From positions 194,064-258,063 of the forward strand of contig PMOL01000005.1 in assembly GCA_003162415.1 (NCBI GenBank): DNA of 64,000 nucleotides, given 5' to 3'. Below, one piece after another: positions 1 to 9,521 of the stretch. The notes beneath the pieces were generated by a model. The model was not told where the DNA came from and did no database searches. It saw only the letters and a list, made by a program, of their open reading frames with translations. How positions within the stretch are numbered: position 1 is the first letter of the stretch; each line of letters starts with the position of its first letter. The DNA is from Candidatus Dormiibacterota bacterium. Its GTDB lineage: Bacteria > Chloroflexota > Dormibacteria > Aeolococcales > Aeolococcaceae. A program made the translations under genes and the position numbers.

Positions 1-1358
1 TCCGGCATGCCGACAACCGCTGCCTCGAGGATGGCCGGGTGGCGCAGGAGGACCGACTCCACCTCCACGGTGGATATGTTCTCGCCCCCGCTGATGATCA
101 CGTCCTTGATGCGGTCGCGGATTTCAATGTAGCCGTCGGGGTGTACGACAGCGGCGTCGCCGGTGTGGAACCACCCGTCTCCCATGCAGGCCTTCGTGGC
201 CTCGGGATCGCGGTAGTAGCCCGCCATGACAGCGTTGCCACGCACGACGATCTCGCCGAGTGACTGCCCATCCCAGGGCACCTCGCCACTCTCTGCGTCC
301 ACGACGCGCAAGTCGCCACTGGTCAAGAGCTCGACGCCTTGGCGCGCCTTAATCCTTGCCCTGTCACCGGAAGACAGTGCCGCGTGTTCGGGTAGCGGTG
401 CGCAGACGCTGATGAAGGGCGACGTCTCGGTGAGCCCGTACACTTGGGTGACCTCCCAGCCCAGCTCTCCCTCGACTCTCTCGATCGTCACTGCTGCCGG
501 AGGAGCCCCGGCGGTCACCACGTGGACACCCTTCGGAAGCTCGCCGCGTGTCTCGGCGGGCGCGTTCGCCAGGGCGATCAGCACCGTGGGCGCCGCACAG
601 AGCCACGAGATGTTCTCGTCGCGGATGAGGCGGAAGGCGAGCGCCGGTTCCACCTTGCGGAGGCATATGTGGACCCCCGCCGCTGCGGTGACTACCCAGG
701 GGAAACTCCACCCATTGGCGTGAAACATGGGGAGCGTCCACAGGTAACGGTCTCCGACTCCAATGTCGAGGTGGAGCAGCGTTCCAATCACGTTCACCCA
801 CGCGTTGCGGTGGGTGATCATGACTCCCTTGGGCCGCGCTGTTGTGCCGCTCGTGTAGTTGATCGCCAGCAGATCGCTCTCGTTGATCTCGGGACGAGTG
901 AATGTGGGCGGCGCTTGAGCGAGCAGCGCCTCGTAGTCGAGCCAATCGTCGTGAGCGCCCTCGAGCGCGACGAAGTGTTCCACGCCAGGCATTCCCTCTC
1001 TCGCGGCGTCGATGGCGTCGAGCTGGTCGCTGTGCGCGAGCACGACCCGCGCGCCTGAGTGCTCCACAATGAAGGCCCAGTCGTCGCCCGTCAGTCGAAA
1101 GTTGATAGGAACGAGCACCGCGCCCAGTTGAGGTACAGCGTAGTACTGCTCAAGATGACTATGTGTGTTCGGCGCGATTACGGCGACCCGGTCGCCAGGC
1201 CGAACTCCAAGCCGCTCTAGGGCGGCCGAGGCCCGGTCGCAGCGATCGAGGAACTGTTCATACGTCAGACGCAGGGCGCCATCGACGACCGCGGGACGGT
1301 GTCCGTGGAGGCGCCGTGTCCGGCGGGCAAAATCCAGCGGAGTGAAGGGTACTTCCAT
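1..1358 (-). CDS. Fatty-acyl-CoA synthetase / AMP-dependent ligase (3' end outside window)
   Basis: Adenylate-forming enzyme that activates a carboxylic acid as acyl-AMP and then acyl-CoA in the cytoplasm. 452 residues are visible in one open frame. Residues 168-178 read YTSGTTARPKG, the P-loop-like motif; QVYGLTET (about 305-312) is the adenine/Mg motif; GWFHTGD...RIKD (about 395-419) carries the ribose-binding Asp and hinge; SGGENIS follows. The C-terminal catalytic lysine lies beyond the window edge. The ATG at 1358-1356 is 14 bases after the stop of the upstream DUF899 gene, so the two are probably cotranscribed. The substrate cannot be assigned; the long or medium-chain fatty-acid branch is most likely from overall similarity. 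Confidence 0.9.
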   Translation of the reverse strand, partial: MEVPFTPLDFARRTRRLHGHRPAVVDGALRLTYEQFLDRCDRASAALERLGVRPGDRVAVIAPNTHSHLEQYYAVPQLGAVLVPINFRLTGDDWAFIVEHSGARVVLAHSDQLDAIDAAREGMPGVEHFVALEGAHDDWLDYEALLAQAPPTFTRPEINESDLLAINYTSGTTARPKGVMITHRNAWVNVIGTLLHLDIGVGDRYLWTLPMFHANGWSFPWVVTAAAGVHICLRKVEPALAFRLIRDENISWLCAAPTVLIALANAPAETRGELPKGVHVVTAGAPPAAVTIERVEGELGWEVTQVYGLTETSPFISVCAPLPEHAALSSGDRARIKARQGVELLTSGDLRVVDAESGEVPWDGQSLGEIVVRGNAVMAGYYRDPEATKACMGDGWFHTGDAAVVHPDGYIEIRDRIKDVIISGGENISTVEVESVLLRHPAILEAAVVGMP

Positions 1359-1372
1359 AGAGATGTCGTCGA

Positions 1373-2029
1373 CTAGTAGTGCAGAGCAGGGTACCAGTCG
1401 TGCGGGCGGCCGTTTGGCGTGAGGTCAAGGAGATGCCACACCGGCGTCAGCAGATCGATGCCCCGCTCGCGCCGGTCGTCGGCCATCTGGGCACCCTTGG
1501 AGTAGACGTGACGCACGGTGCCGTCGTCGGCGAGAGTGAATACCGATACCGACTCGATCTGAGTGCCGTCAGCTTCCTCGCTGCCAAGGTCGTACTTGAA
1601 GGTGCTGTCGCCGGCACTGAGCAGCCGCAAGTTGCTCCAGCCGCGAGCCGCCGCGTGGGCGGCGATGGCAGCGGGATCAGCTGCGGCGACAACGACGAAG
1701 TCCGCGTTCTGGGTGAGATGTGGCGCAGCCGCGTTGTAGCCGTCGATCCACATCGTGCACAGTGGGCAGGGCTCCGTCTGGGCCTTGCCGTACATGAAGT
1801 GATACACGATGAGCGGCCGCCCCGGAGCGCTGAACAGTTCCGAAAGCTGCACGCGGTCGCCGCTCGCAACGTCGACGAAGGGGTACTCGTCGACAGTAGT
1901 GTCGGCGGGCAGACTGCGCCGCAAAGCGGCCACGTGTTCGGCGTGATCAATGAGATCCAATTCGGCGACCCGTAGCTCCTCACGCTGACGCCGATACTCG
2001 TCGGATTCGCTCAATCGGGTGAAGTGCAT
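1373..2029 (-). CDS. DUF899 family thioredoxin-fold protein
   Basis: 218-residue cytoplasmic protein of the DUF899 family, which has a thioredoxin-like fold and is often annotated as a dithiol-disulfide isomerase-like protein. The N-terminal half gives RPLIVYHFMYG followed by a CPLC motif (Cys88, Cys91) in CPLCTMWIDGYN, the signature region of the family. The C-terminus ends in HDWYPALHY, also typical. Length matches the family. It is the first gene of a probable two-gene minus-strand unit with the acyl-CoA synthetase and is divergent from the polyamine transporter operon across a 176-base gap. No experimental function is known to me for the family. Confidence 0.85.
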   Translation of the reverse strand: MHFTRLSESDEYRRQREELRVAELDLIDHAEHVAALRRSLPADTTVDEYPFVDVASGDRVQLSELFSAPGRPLIVYHFMYGKAQTEPCPLCTMWIDGYNAAAPHLTQNADFVVVAAADPAAIAAHAAARGWSNLRLLSAGDSTFKYDLGSEEADGTQIESVSVFTLADDGTVRHVYSKGAQMADDRRERGIDLLTPVWHLLDLTPNGRPHDWYPALHY

Positions 2030-2205
2030 TTCGGGTTCCTCTTGGCCAGACGTCGATTGATCATACGGCGGTCGGGCAGCGCAGACCGCTCGGCCGAATC
2101 TACTTAACGCCCCTGTGAGGCCACCTCAGCGACTAGCATCTCGACCGACGCGCTGCGAACCGGGTTGCAGAAGCCCGTCGCGCGCGTCGAACTTGGGGAA
2201 CGGCA

Positions 2206-3321
2206 TTGCTGGCTCGGGAGGACGTAGCGGAGGGGAGCGAGCGTCAGTCGGCCGGCCTGGCCGCGACGGCGGCTGTCTCCCTGGTCGCCCTCACCAAGCG
2301 TTTCGGCGACCAGGTCGCAATCAGCGGCATCTCGCTGGACATTGCGGACGGGGAGTTCTTCTCACTCCTGGGCCCATCGGGGTCGGGGAAGACCACGACC
2401 CTTCGCCTCATCGCCGGCTTTGAGCGACCGACCAGTGGAAGTGTCCGTCTGCAAGGAAAGGACGTCACCAAGATTCCCCCATTCGAGCGGGACGTCAACA
2501 CGGTCTTCCAGGACTACGCCCTGTTCCCCCATATGACGGTTGGGGACAACGTCGGCTACAGCCTGCGGGTACGCCGCGTGCCCCGTCGCGATCGCGCCGC
2601 GAGAGTGGCCGAAACCCTGGAAACCATGCGGCTCGGCGGCTTCGAGAAGCGCAAGCCATCTGAGCTCAGTGGCGGGCAGCGTCAGCGAGTCGCGCTCGCG
2701 CGCGCGCTCATCAACCGCCCTCGCGTGCTGCTGCTTGACGAGCCCCTCGGCGCGCTCGACACCAAGCTTCGTGAGGAGATGCAGGGAGAGCTGAAGGATG
2801 TGCAGCGTGGTGCCGGCATCACCTTCATCTTTGTCACCCACGATCAGCATGAGGCGCTCGCGCTCAGCGACCGCATCGCCGTGTTCGGTGCCGGCCGCAT
2901 CGAGCAGGTGGGCACGCCGTCGGAGATCTATGAGCGCCCGGCGACACCGTTCGTCGCCGGGTTCGTGGGTGCATCGAATCTCGTCGACGACGACCTCGCT
3001 GCTCGCATCATCGGTGAGCGCCGCCGCTTCATGATCCGGCCGGAAAAGATCCGCATGGTCGGCGTGGCCGAGCCGGTTGCGAACGGTGAATGCACGGTCG
3101 TCGGCACTGTACGGGACATCGTCTATCTCGGGGCGCAGACCGTGTACGTCGTGGCCGTCTCACCCGACCGCACGCTCAGCGTCGTTACCCAGAACGTCAA
3201 CGCCACAGCTACGGATGCGCGAGCGCAGAAGGGCCGCGAGGTGCGCCTCGTCTGGCAGCGTGATCAGACCATGGCACTCGGCCCGGGTTCACCAGGAACG
3301 CAATGGGAGGCAGGAACATGA
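2206..3321 (+). CDS. potA: ABC transporter ATP-binding protein, spermidine/putrescine type
   Basis: Energising subunit of a polyamine-type importer on the inner face of the membrane. Walker A GPSGSGKTT is at residues 56-64, Q-loop FQDYALFPHMTV near 101, signature LSGGQ at 154-158, Walker B LLLDEP at 175-180, and the H-loop in FVTHDQHEA. A C-terminal TOBE-type beta domain starts near residue 285 (MIRPEKIRM). 371 residues is the normal size. The only start before the first beta strand is a TTG at 2206, preceded by GGGGAA. Its stop overlaps the start of the binding-protein gene (ATGA). First gene of a four-gene operon. The exact polyamine or amino-acid substrate is not shown by sequence. Confidence 0.92.
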   Translation: MLAREDVAEGSERQSAGLAATAAVSLVALTKRFGDQVAISGISLDIADGEFFSLLGPSGSGKTTTLRLIAGFERPTSGSVRLQGKDVTKIPPFERDVNTVFQDYALFPHMTVGDNVGYSLRVRRVPRRDRAARVAETLETMRLGGFEKRKPSELSGGQRQRVALARALINRPRVLLLDEPLGALDTKLREEMQGELKDVQRGAGITFIFVTHDQHEALALSDRIAVFGAGRIEQVGTPSEIYERPATPFVAGFVGASNLVDDDLAARIIGERRRFMIRPEKIRMVGVAEPVANGECTVVGTVRDIVYLGAQTVYVVAVSPDRTLSVVTQNVNATATDARAQKGREVRLVWQRDQTMALGPGSPGTQWEAGT

Positions 3322-4502
3322 TCACTCGCAGGTCGCGACTATGGGTCAGCGCAGCGTGCGCATCCCTGGGCATCGCCGCGTGCGGCTCGGCATCACCAGG
3401 CGGCAGCGGTGGGCCCGCCATGCTCACCAAGATCGGCCCCGGCGAGGGTGCGCTCAACATCATCGTGTGGGCCGGATACGCCGAAGCGGGACAGGACGAC
3501 CCGACCGTCGACTGGGTGACCCCATTCCAGAAACAGACGGGGTGCAAGGTCAACGCCAAGATCGCCAATACGTCCGACGAGATGGTGGCGCTGATGGAAA
3601 CTGGTCAATATGACGGCGTCTCGGCGTCGGGCAACGCCACGCTTCGGCTCATGGCCGGTGGCACTGCCGCGCCGATCAACGTCAACCTGCTGACCAACTA
3701 CGCGGATATCAACCCAAGTCTCAAGGACCAGCCGTACAACACCTACAACGGCGTGCACTATGGCGTGCCGCACGGCTGGGGCGCCAACCTGCTGATGTGG
3801 CGTACCGACATCGTCAAGCCGGCGCCGGACTCCTGGGGCGTGGTCTTCGATCCCAATTCTCCCTACAAGGGAAAGATCACCGCGTATGACGATCCCATCT
3901 ACATCGCGGATGCGGCGCTCTATCTCAAAGCGACACGACCCGATCTGCACATCACCGATCCCTATGAGCTGGACACAACCCAGTTCAACGCGACGGTCAA
4001 CCTGCTCAAGGCACAGCACACCGTGATCGGCACGTACTGGTCGGACTACACCAAGGAGCAGTCCGCATTCGCAAATGCTGACTCGGTTGTCGGCACCACG
4101 TGGCAGGTCATCGCGAACCTCCTCCTCACCGACAAGAACCCCACTCCGGTCGCGGTCACCGTCCCCAAGGAGGGATCGACCGGGTGGTCCGACACCTGGA
4201 TGATGTACTCGCATGCTGCGCATCCGAACTGCATGTATCTCTGGATGAACTGGATCACCTCGCCCGCCGTGCAGGCGCAGGTCGCCCAGTGGTTCGGAGA
4301 GGCACCCGCGAACCTCAAGGCCTGCGACATCATCGCCACGACCGACCCCACGTTCTGCGCCACGTACCACGTTGGTGATGCGATCTATCTGCACAACCTG
4401 GCGCTCTGGAAGGTTCCGCTCACCAACTGCGGCGACAGCAGAGGCAACGTCTGCAAGGGTTACTCGGACTGGCTGCATGCCTGGACCGACATCAAGGGAT
4501 AG
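3318..4502 (+). CDS. potD: Polyamine ABC transporter substrate-binding lipoprotein
   Basis: Extracytoplasmic solute-binding protein of the PotD/PotF group, delivering ligand to the permeases encoded next. The start is taken at ATG 3318, which overlaps the ATPase stop as ATGA and has GGAGG 8-13 bases upstream; an ATG at 3303 is in frame but lies on that ribosome site. Residues 1-22 form a lipoprotein signal with lipobox IAAC (Cys22), so the 394-residue precursor is membrane-anchored after processing. The mature part contains family landmarks such as NIIVWAGYAE, PYNTYNGVHYGVPHGWGANLL and a Trp-rich C-lobe. Several Cys pairs in the C-terminal 60 residues could form disulfides. Confidence 0.9.
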   Translation: MITRRSRLWVSAACASLGIAACGSASPGGSGGPAMLTKIGPGEGALNIIVWAGYAEAGQDDPTVDWVTPFQKQTGCKVNAKIANTSDEMVALMETGQYDGVSASGNATLRLMAGGTAAPINVNLLTNYADINPSLKDQPYNTYNGVHYGVPHGWGANLLMWRTDIVKPAPDSWGVVFDPNSPYKGKITAYDDPIYIADAALYLKATRPDLHITDPYELDTTQFNATVNLLKAQHTVIGTYWSDYTKEQSAFANADSVVGTTWQVIANLLLTDKNPTPVAVTVPKEGSTGWSDTWMMYSHAAHPNCMYLWMNWITSPAVQAQVAQWFGEAPANLKACDIIATTDPTFCATYHVGDAIYLHNLALWKVPLTNCGDSRGNVCKGYSDWLHAWTDIKG

Positions 4503-4523
4503 ACATCGGCGCCGGATGTTGAG

Positions 4524-5435
4524 ATGAGCGCCGGCCGGCTGTCGACCACGCGGCCGACCACGCGGCCGACGCTGACCCGCCGCGTTGCCCGGACCCTCGC
4601 CCAGTGGCCGAGGATCCGGGTTGCCGCTCTGCTCGCCGCGCCGGTCGGGTGGCTGGTGGTGTTCTACCTCGGCTCGCTCGCGGTGCTGTTCGCCGCAGCG
4701 TTCTGGCATTACGACGCAAACATCACCTTCACGATCACCAAGACGTTCAGCTTCGAGAACTTCGTGGCGTTGTTCTCCGACCCGGTGTACAGAAGCATCG
4801 CGGGACGGACAGTGATGATCGCGGCACTGGTCACCATCACCGATGCCGTTCTCGCCTTTCCGATCGCCTTCGTGATGGGGAAGCTCGCCGGCCCAAAGCT
4901 CCGGTCGGTCCTGGGTGTGCTGGTGTTGATGCCGCTCTGGACGAGCTACCTCGTCAAGATCCTCGCCTGGCGCCTCATCCTTTCGGACGGCGGTGTGCTC
5001 AACTGGCTGTTGAGACCGTTCCACCTGTCCGGGCCCGGGTTCGGCGAGGTGGCTGTGTATCTCGTGCTCTCCTACATCTGGCTCCCATACATGATCCTGC
5101 CGCTTGCGGCCGGTTTCGAACGCGTGCCCACCTCGCTTCTTGAGGCGTCGACCGACCTCGGCGCACGCACCTGGCAGACGTTCCGCTCGGTGGTACTGCC
5201 ACTTGTGTTCCCGGCACTCGTGGCCGGATCGATCTTCACCTTCTCGCTGACGCTCGGCGATTACATCGCCGTCAGCCAGGTATCGAGCACGCAGTTCATC
5301 GGGAGTGTCATCTACGACAACCTCGGTGTTGTGGGCGACCTCCCGCTGGCAGCAGCGTTCGCCACCGTCCCGGTGCTGGTGATGGTCGTGTACCTGCTGC
5401 TCGCGCGCCGGGCCGGCGCCTTCGAGGCGCTCTAG
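4524..5435 (+). CDS. potB: ABC transporter permease, PotB type
   Basis: 303-residue inner-membrane permease. Six hydrophobic segments are visible, starting at VAALLAAPVGWLVVFYLGSL near residue 33. The cytoplasmic EAA loop that docks on the ATPase is present as EASTDLGARTWQTFRSVVLPL (about 210-230). It follows the binding protein by 21 bases and is followed 2 bases later by the second permease, so it is translationally linked within the operon. The N-terminal 25 residues are basic and contain a TRPTTRPTLTRR repeat not expected in the family and possibly unstructured. Confidence 0.9.
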   Translation: MSAGRLSTTRPTTRPTLTRRVARTLAQWPRIRVAALLAAPVGWLVVFYLGSLAVLFAAAFWHYDANITFTITKTFSFENFVALFSDPVYRSIAGRTVMIAALVTITDAVLAFPIAFVMGKLAGPKLRSVLGVLVLMPLWTSYLVKILAWRLILSDGGVLNWLLRPFHLSGPGFGEVAVYLVLSYIWLPYMILPLAAGFERVPTSLLEASTDLGARTWQTFRSVVLPLVFPALVAGSIFTFSLTLGDYIAVSQVSSTQFIGSVIYDNLGVVGDLPLAAAFATVPVLVMVVYLLLARRAGAFEAL

Positions 5436-5437
5436 GC

Positions 5438-6232
5438 GTGCAGCTCTCGCGACGACTCCGCGTTGTGCTGGTGGGCTCCTCGGGATGCCTCCTCGTCGTT
5501 ATCTACGTGCCGATCCTGCTCATCGTGCTCTATGCCTTCAATCCATCGAAGAGTCAGAAATGGCCGGTGACCGGCCTCACGCTGCAGTGGATCCAGGCAG
5601 CCATCGGGAATCCGGGCGCGAGGAGCGCGCTGGTTCTCTCCGTCCAGGTTGGATTGATCGCCACAGGGATCGCACTGGTGCTCGGCAGTCTGCTCGCCGC
5701 CGCGGTGCACCGCTACCGCTTCTTCGGTCGCAATGTCGTGTCCTTCCTGGTGATCCTTCCCGTCGCGCTCCCGGGCATCGTCACCGGCATCGCCTTGAAC
5801 ACGACTTTCCGCACTCTGTTCGGCGGGCTCAGTCTCTTCACGTTGATCGTCGGCCACGCCACCTTCTGTGTGGTGACGGTCTACAACAACGTCATCGCCC
5901 GGATGCGTCGCACCCCTGGATCGCTGGTGGAGGCCTCCGCCGACCTCGGCGCGGATCCCCTGCAGACGTTTCGATTTGTCACGCTGCCGGTGATTCGGTC
6001 CGCGCTGATCGCGGGGGCGCTCCTCGCCTTCGCGCTCTCATTTGACGAGATCATCGTGACGACGTTCACCGCGGGATTCAACGAGACCCTCCCGATATGG
6101 ATCTTCGCAAACTTGTCGCGGCCGAATCAGCTGCCCATCGTCAACGCGGTGGCACTTGGCGTGATCATCGCGTCCGCGATTCCCGTCTACCTCGCTCAGC
6201 GCGTCGCATCCGACGCCGCCGGCTACGGGTGA
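5438..6232 (+). CDS. potC: ABC transporter permease, PotC type
   Basis: 264-residue second permease of the importer. The GTG start at 5438 lies 2 bases after the previous stop. Six membrane segments begin with LVGSSGCLLVVIYVPILLIVLYAF. The EAA loop reads EASADLGADPLQTFRFVTLP, in the same position as in PotC proteins, and the segment FDEIIVTTFTAGFNETLPIW is a family hallmark. With the ATPase, lipoprotein and other permease it completes a polyamine or related cation importer. No further operon gene follows; the next gene is on the other strand. Confidence 0.9.
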   Translation: MQLSRRLRVVLVGSSGCLLVVIYVPILLIVLYAFNPSKSQKWPVTGLTLQWIQAAIGNPGARSALVLSVQVGLIATGIALVLGSLLAAAVHRYRFFGRNVVSFLVILPVALPGIVTGIALNTTFRTLFGGLSLFTLIVGHATFCVVTVYNNVIARMRRTPGSLVEASADLGADPLQTFRFVTLPVIRSALIAGALLAFALSFDEIIVTTFTAGFNETLPIWIFANLSRPNQLPIVNAVALGVIIASAIPVYLAQRVASDAAGYG

Positions 6233-6333
6233 AGCAAGCGGACGCTAACGCGTCACGACGCGACACAGATGCCTCGGTTGCCTGACTCTCCAAGCCGCCT
6301 GCTATGACACGAATCGCCGGTCGCCGCGGCTAA

Positions 6334-6878
6334 TCAGATCTGACCCGCGACCGATTGCGCCAGCGCCTGCACCTGAGTGTCCATCGCCGACCCGGGGTTG
6401 CTCTGCGAGAACACCGCGATGATGACGACGCTGTTGTTCACCGCGAACGCATAGGTGGCCGAAACCGCGGCGATCGCCTTGAGCGCGACGCTGCCGATGC
6501 CGGACACTGGCGTGCCGTTCCCTCCGGTGGCGCCCCCCAGCGCGTTGGTGACCGCCGTCTGCAATTGAGCCGCAGTTGGTGTGCCGGAGAAGGGCAGGAC
6601 GGCGACTTCGGCGGTGTCGACCGCGTTGGTCGGGTCGGTCCAGTTGCACGTGGTTCCGTTCGGCGTGCTGCTCGAAGTCAGACCGCTGCCGCCATTGATA
6701 GGTTCAATCTGCGCTGCGGTGACGAGCGTGCATGGATTGTGCGCAGACGTCGACCCGCTGCTGACGACGACGCGGGAGCCCCGGTACCCGAATTCGGCGC
6801 CGTGGTCGGCGTAGTGCCGCCGCAGGCCGCGAGAACGAGGACGCCTGCAGCCGCGACGCTGATGCAAATCGCTTTCAT
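6334..6878 (-). pseudogene. Frameshifted lipoprotein gene
   Basis: A lipoprotein gene split over two frames. The start is ATG 6878-6876 with AAGGAA just upstream; the first frame encodes MKAICISVAAAGVLVLAACGG, a signal peptide with lipobox LAAC, then a Ser/Thr/Ala linker to about residue 40. Near 6765-6775 the frame shifts by one base, and the second frame continues to a stop at 6334 with SAHNPCTLVTAAQIEPINGGSG, a two-Cys extracellular domain resembling DUF3558-type lipoproteins (Cys after NP, later TCNW). Adding one G in the GGG run near the junction would restore one ORF of about 180 residues. It is either a recent frameshift or a sequence error. No function is assigned. Confidence 0.7.
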
Positions 6879-7102
6879 GACTTGTTCCTTGGTGCTTGGA
6901 GGGACGGGTTGGAAAATCGTCGCTGCCCAGGCGAACGCGTCCCGCATTGTAGGCACGTGCACTGCATGCCCAGCTGATTGACGAGCTTCATCTGCACGTC
7001 GCTCCTGTGCTCCTTGGCGCGGGCCAGCGCTTGTTTGAGAACGTCGGCGATCAGGTCTTCGAGCCGGGTCGAGGTCATCGACTCGCCGGCCGTGACCCAC
7101 AT
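6875..7102 (-). CDS. Small hypothetical protein with CxxC, doubtful
   Basis: An open frame of 75 codons that ends in TGA overlapping the ATG of the lipoprotein gene (ATGA). From an inner ATG it reads MTSTRLEDLIADVLKQALARA, an amphipathic helical stretch, followed by MQCTCLQCGTRS. No ribosome site is visible before either Met and I do not recognise a family. Support rests on the ATGA coupling and the plausible amino-acid composition of the first 50 residues; the Arg/Ser-rich tail looks non-coding. It may be a real small leader gene or a chance ORF. Confidence 0.25.
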   Translation of the reverse strand: MWVTAGESMTSTRLEDLIADVLKQALARAKEHRSDVQMKLVNQLGMQCTCLQCGTRSPGQRRFSNPSLQAPRNKS

Positions 7103-7264
7103 TCGCTACCGCGTCACCCGTTGCCCGACGCCGCGCCAACCCCAGGAGCGGATCGCGCACCAGTAGTTCGGGGAGGGGTACCGGTGGCCCTGGCGCTTGG
7201 CGCCCAGGCCCATCAGCGGCTATTGTCACTCCACTAGGAATGGGTTGAGGGCTCGGGGGGCACC
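6879..7264. other. 386-base stretch without a confident gene
   Basis: Apart from the doubtful small ORF at its left end, I see no gene, RNA or repeat here. The right edge (7250-7260) is a G-rich run that can serve as ribosome site for the GTG at 7265. It separates two broken secreted-protein genes transcribed in opposite directions and probably contains both promoters, but no convincing -35/-10 pair was found. Confidence 0.5.
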
Positions 7265-8915
7265 GTGAACATATCTCGCAGGCTTGGTTCTGCTGCTGTC
7301 GTATTCGTTTGCGTTGCGACTGGCGCAGCGAGCGCGAGTTCGATCTCAGCCTCGGCTCGCACCGGTCACGCCAGCGCCTCGACGTCCTGAACGGGGTACC
7401 GTCAAGAAGACGCTCTGGACCCCTGCTCCAAACGGGGCCCAGCGGGGACAGATCGCGCAGCTCGGGCACCCGCAGGCCGGCCAATCGGTGGCAATGACCG
7501 ATACCGCTGTCAATGGGATGAACCAGTGCATCGCCAACGTGCAGATCTACCTCGCCCTGCAGGAGCAGGCAGGGGTGACACGGTGACCATCACCAACCCG
7601 AGCCAGTGCGGCGGCCTCACGCAACTGCCGGCGGCTCCGTCGGGATACGGCGTCAATCCGACGTGGATCACCTGCACGACCGACTCCAACGGGCAGGTCG
7701 ACATGACCTACACGGCACCCAACCCCGCCACGGCATACGCGAACGTCGAGATCAACGACTGCATCAGCGTCGCCGACGAGACCACATCGGAATGCGCCGG
7801 ATATCCGCCGAAGTACTACAACATATCGTTCCGTACCTGGTACCAGTTCCTCGAGCAGTACCAGTTCAACCTCTCGCCCATCGCGCGGAGCGGCAGCCTG
7901 GTTGACGCGCAGTCCGTGCCGATGACGTTCACGGCGGTTGGCGTCGATGGCACTCCGCAGATGAACACGCAGGTCTGGTTGGAGGAGACCGGCGCGCAGA
8001 GCGGCATTTCGACAGCGGGGACTTCGAACACGCCGCTGACCAGCACCTTCCAGGCGTTCATGACGGACGCCAACGGTCAGATCCCGCTCACGTACACGGC
8101 ACCATTGACTCCGCCGTCATCCGGGATCGACACCATCGTCGCCCAGAGCGATACGTCGACGGCGCCAGCGGTATACAACTCAACCGCATATTCATACGCG
8201 AGTGGTTACCCGACGGTGTCAATTGGCGATGTCACCACCCCACCGAAGGTGACGGACCGACCGTGAAGACGAAGGGAGCGACCGCGCTCTTCGAGCTCAC
8301 CCTGAGCGCGGCCCAGGCAACGCCCGTCACTGTGCAGTACTTCACCTACTGCGGGATCGGCGACAAGGCATGCAGCGAGGACATTCTCGAAGCCAAGACC
8401 CCGCGCACCGTCACCATTCCGGCAGGGAAGACGAGCGTGCAGATCAAGCAGATCATCTACTCGTATTCCGAGCTCGAGCCGTACACCGAGTCGTACTACC
8501 TGCAGCTCACTGGTCCGATTGGGGCGGTTCTGTGACGCAGCACCGGCGAGGGCACCCTTCTCGGGGACAACGAGAAGACCTCGGCGCCACTCCTGTATGC
8601 GGGCGGAGCTGGCGTCGTGTGCGGCGCTGGGACGCAGACGGCATACGCGGTGGTGATTCTCTCCTCACCACAGCAAGTGCTGTCGGATTCCATTAAGGGA
8701 CGACTGATGGGTCCGCCATCGCCGGCACCGACTACACCGCGACCTCGGGATCCGCGTCGATCACGGCTGGGGGGACTCAATTCACGATCGCGATGCCAAT
8801 CCTCCCATGTACGAGCTCTGGGCCGACCAAGACGTTCTCGATCTCCATCAGCAATCCGACTGGGCCGGCGACCATCCAGCTCGCGACCGGTACAGGTACA
8901 GTCTTCAACAACTGA
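7265..8915 (+). pseudogene. Decayed Calx-beta domain secreted surface protein
   Basis: Once a secreted repeat protein. A G-rich ribosome site and GTG 7265 open a signal peptide (RLGSAAVVFVCVATGAASA) that hits TGA at 7388-7390. Coding resumes in a second frame to about 7583, then a third (DTVTITNPSQCGG... SYASGYPTVSIGDVTT) to 8266. The motif VSIGDVTTP is continued as TEGDGPTVKTKGATALFELTLS in the next frame from about 8245, the standard start of a Calx-beta domain, but an in-frame TGA at 8533-8535 interrupts its end (GAVL*RSTGEGTLLGDNE, where GGA would be expected). A second Calx-beta domain (DGSAIAGTDYTATSGSASIT... GTGTVFNN) lies in yet another frame to the stop at 8915. At least four frame breaks and one nonsense change are present. 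Calx-beta domains usually bind calcium in adhesion proteins. Confidence 0.85.
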
Positions 8916-8994
8916 GCATGGCGACCTGTGCCCGCTCAGGGCACGCTGGTGCACGTGGGCTCAACGGGGTCGAATCAGACACAGGAGCAACAGG

Positions 8995-9375
8995 ATGTTC
9001 AGTCCAACATCAGCATTCAGCGGCTTCTCGGTGGACAACCTTGCAGCCGCGGAAGAGTTCTACTCGACGACCCTGGGCCTCACGGTGGAACCCGACGGTG
9101 TCGGGGCACGTCTGCACCTGCCCGGCGGCGGCACCGTGTTCTTCTACCCCAAGGAGGACCACCAGCCGGCGAGCTACACGATCCTGAATTTCGCGGTGGA
9201 GGACATCGACGCGGCGGTTGACGATCTCACCAGCCGAGGCGTGACATTCGAACGCTACGAGGGCATCCGGGGGATCGATGCGAAGGGCATCATGCGCGGC
9301 CGCGAACACAACACCGGTCCCGACATCGCCTGGTTCGTGGATCCTGCCCGCAACGTCCTGTCCGTGATCCACTGA
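8995..9375 (+). CDS. VOC family protein (glyoxalase/bleomycin-resistance fold)
   Basis: 126-residue single vicinal-oxygen-chelate module. The start is ATG 8995 with AGGAG 9-13 bases upstream. The paired beta-alpha-beta-beta-beta units are visible: FSGFSVDNLAAAEEFYSTTLGL opening and FAVEDIDAAVDDLTSRGVTFE in the second half, ending DPARNVLSVIH. The opening metal-ligand position (usually His) is Ser/Phe here and the last ligand Glu of ExH/E types is not obvious, so it may be a binding protein rather than an enzyme. It stands alone between the decayed Calx-beta gene and the subtilase gene. Confidence 0.8.
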   Translation: MFSPTSAFSGFSVDNLAAAEEFYSTTLGLTVEPDGVGARLHLPGGGTVFFYPKEDHQPASYTILNFAVEDIDAAVDDLTSRGVTFERYEGIRGIDAKGIMRGREHNTGPDIAWFVDPARNVLSVIH

Positions 9376-9521
9376 GACACCAGATCCCCGCAGCCCGATC
9401 CGGCGACATCCGATCTGTGCGTCCGAAATCCGATCACCCGGTCGCAGAACGATGGCGGCCGGATTTCCCCTGACCTTGCGCCGTTAGCGTTCACCCCAGG
9501 CGGGTCAGAGGCGGGAACACG

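Noticed and set aside
3393..5024. Long minus-strand open frame (543 codons) opposite the polyamine transporter genes
   Set aside because: Arg/His/Glu-rich low-complexity antisense translation of two clear genes; an effect of high GC.
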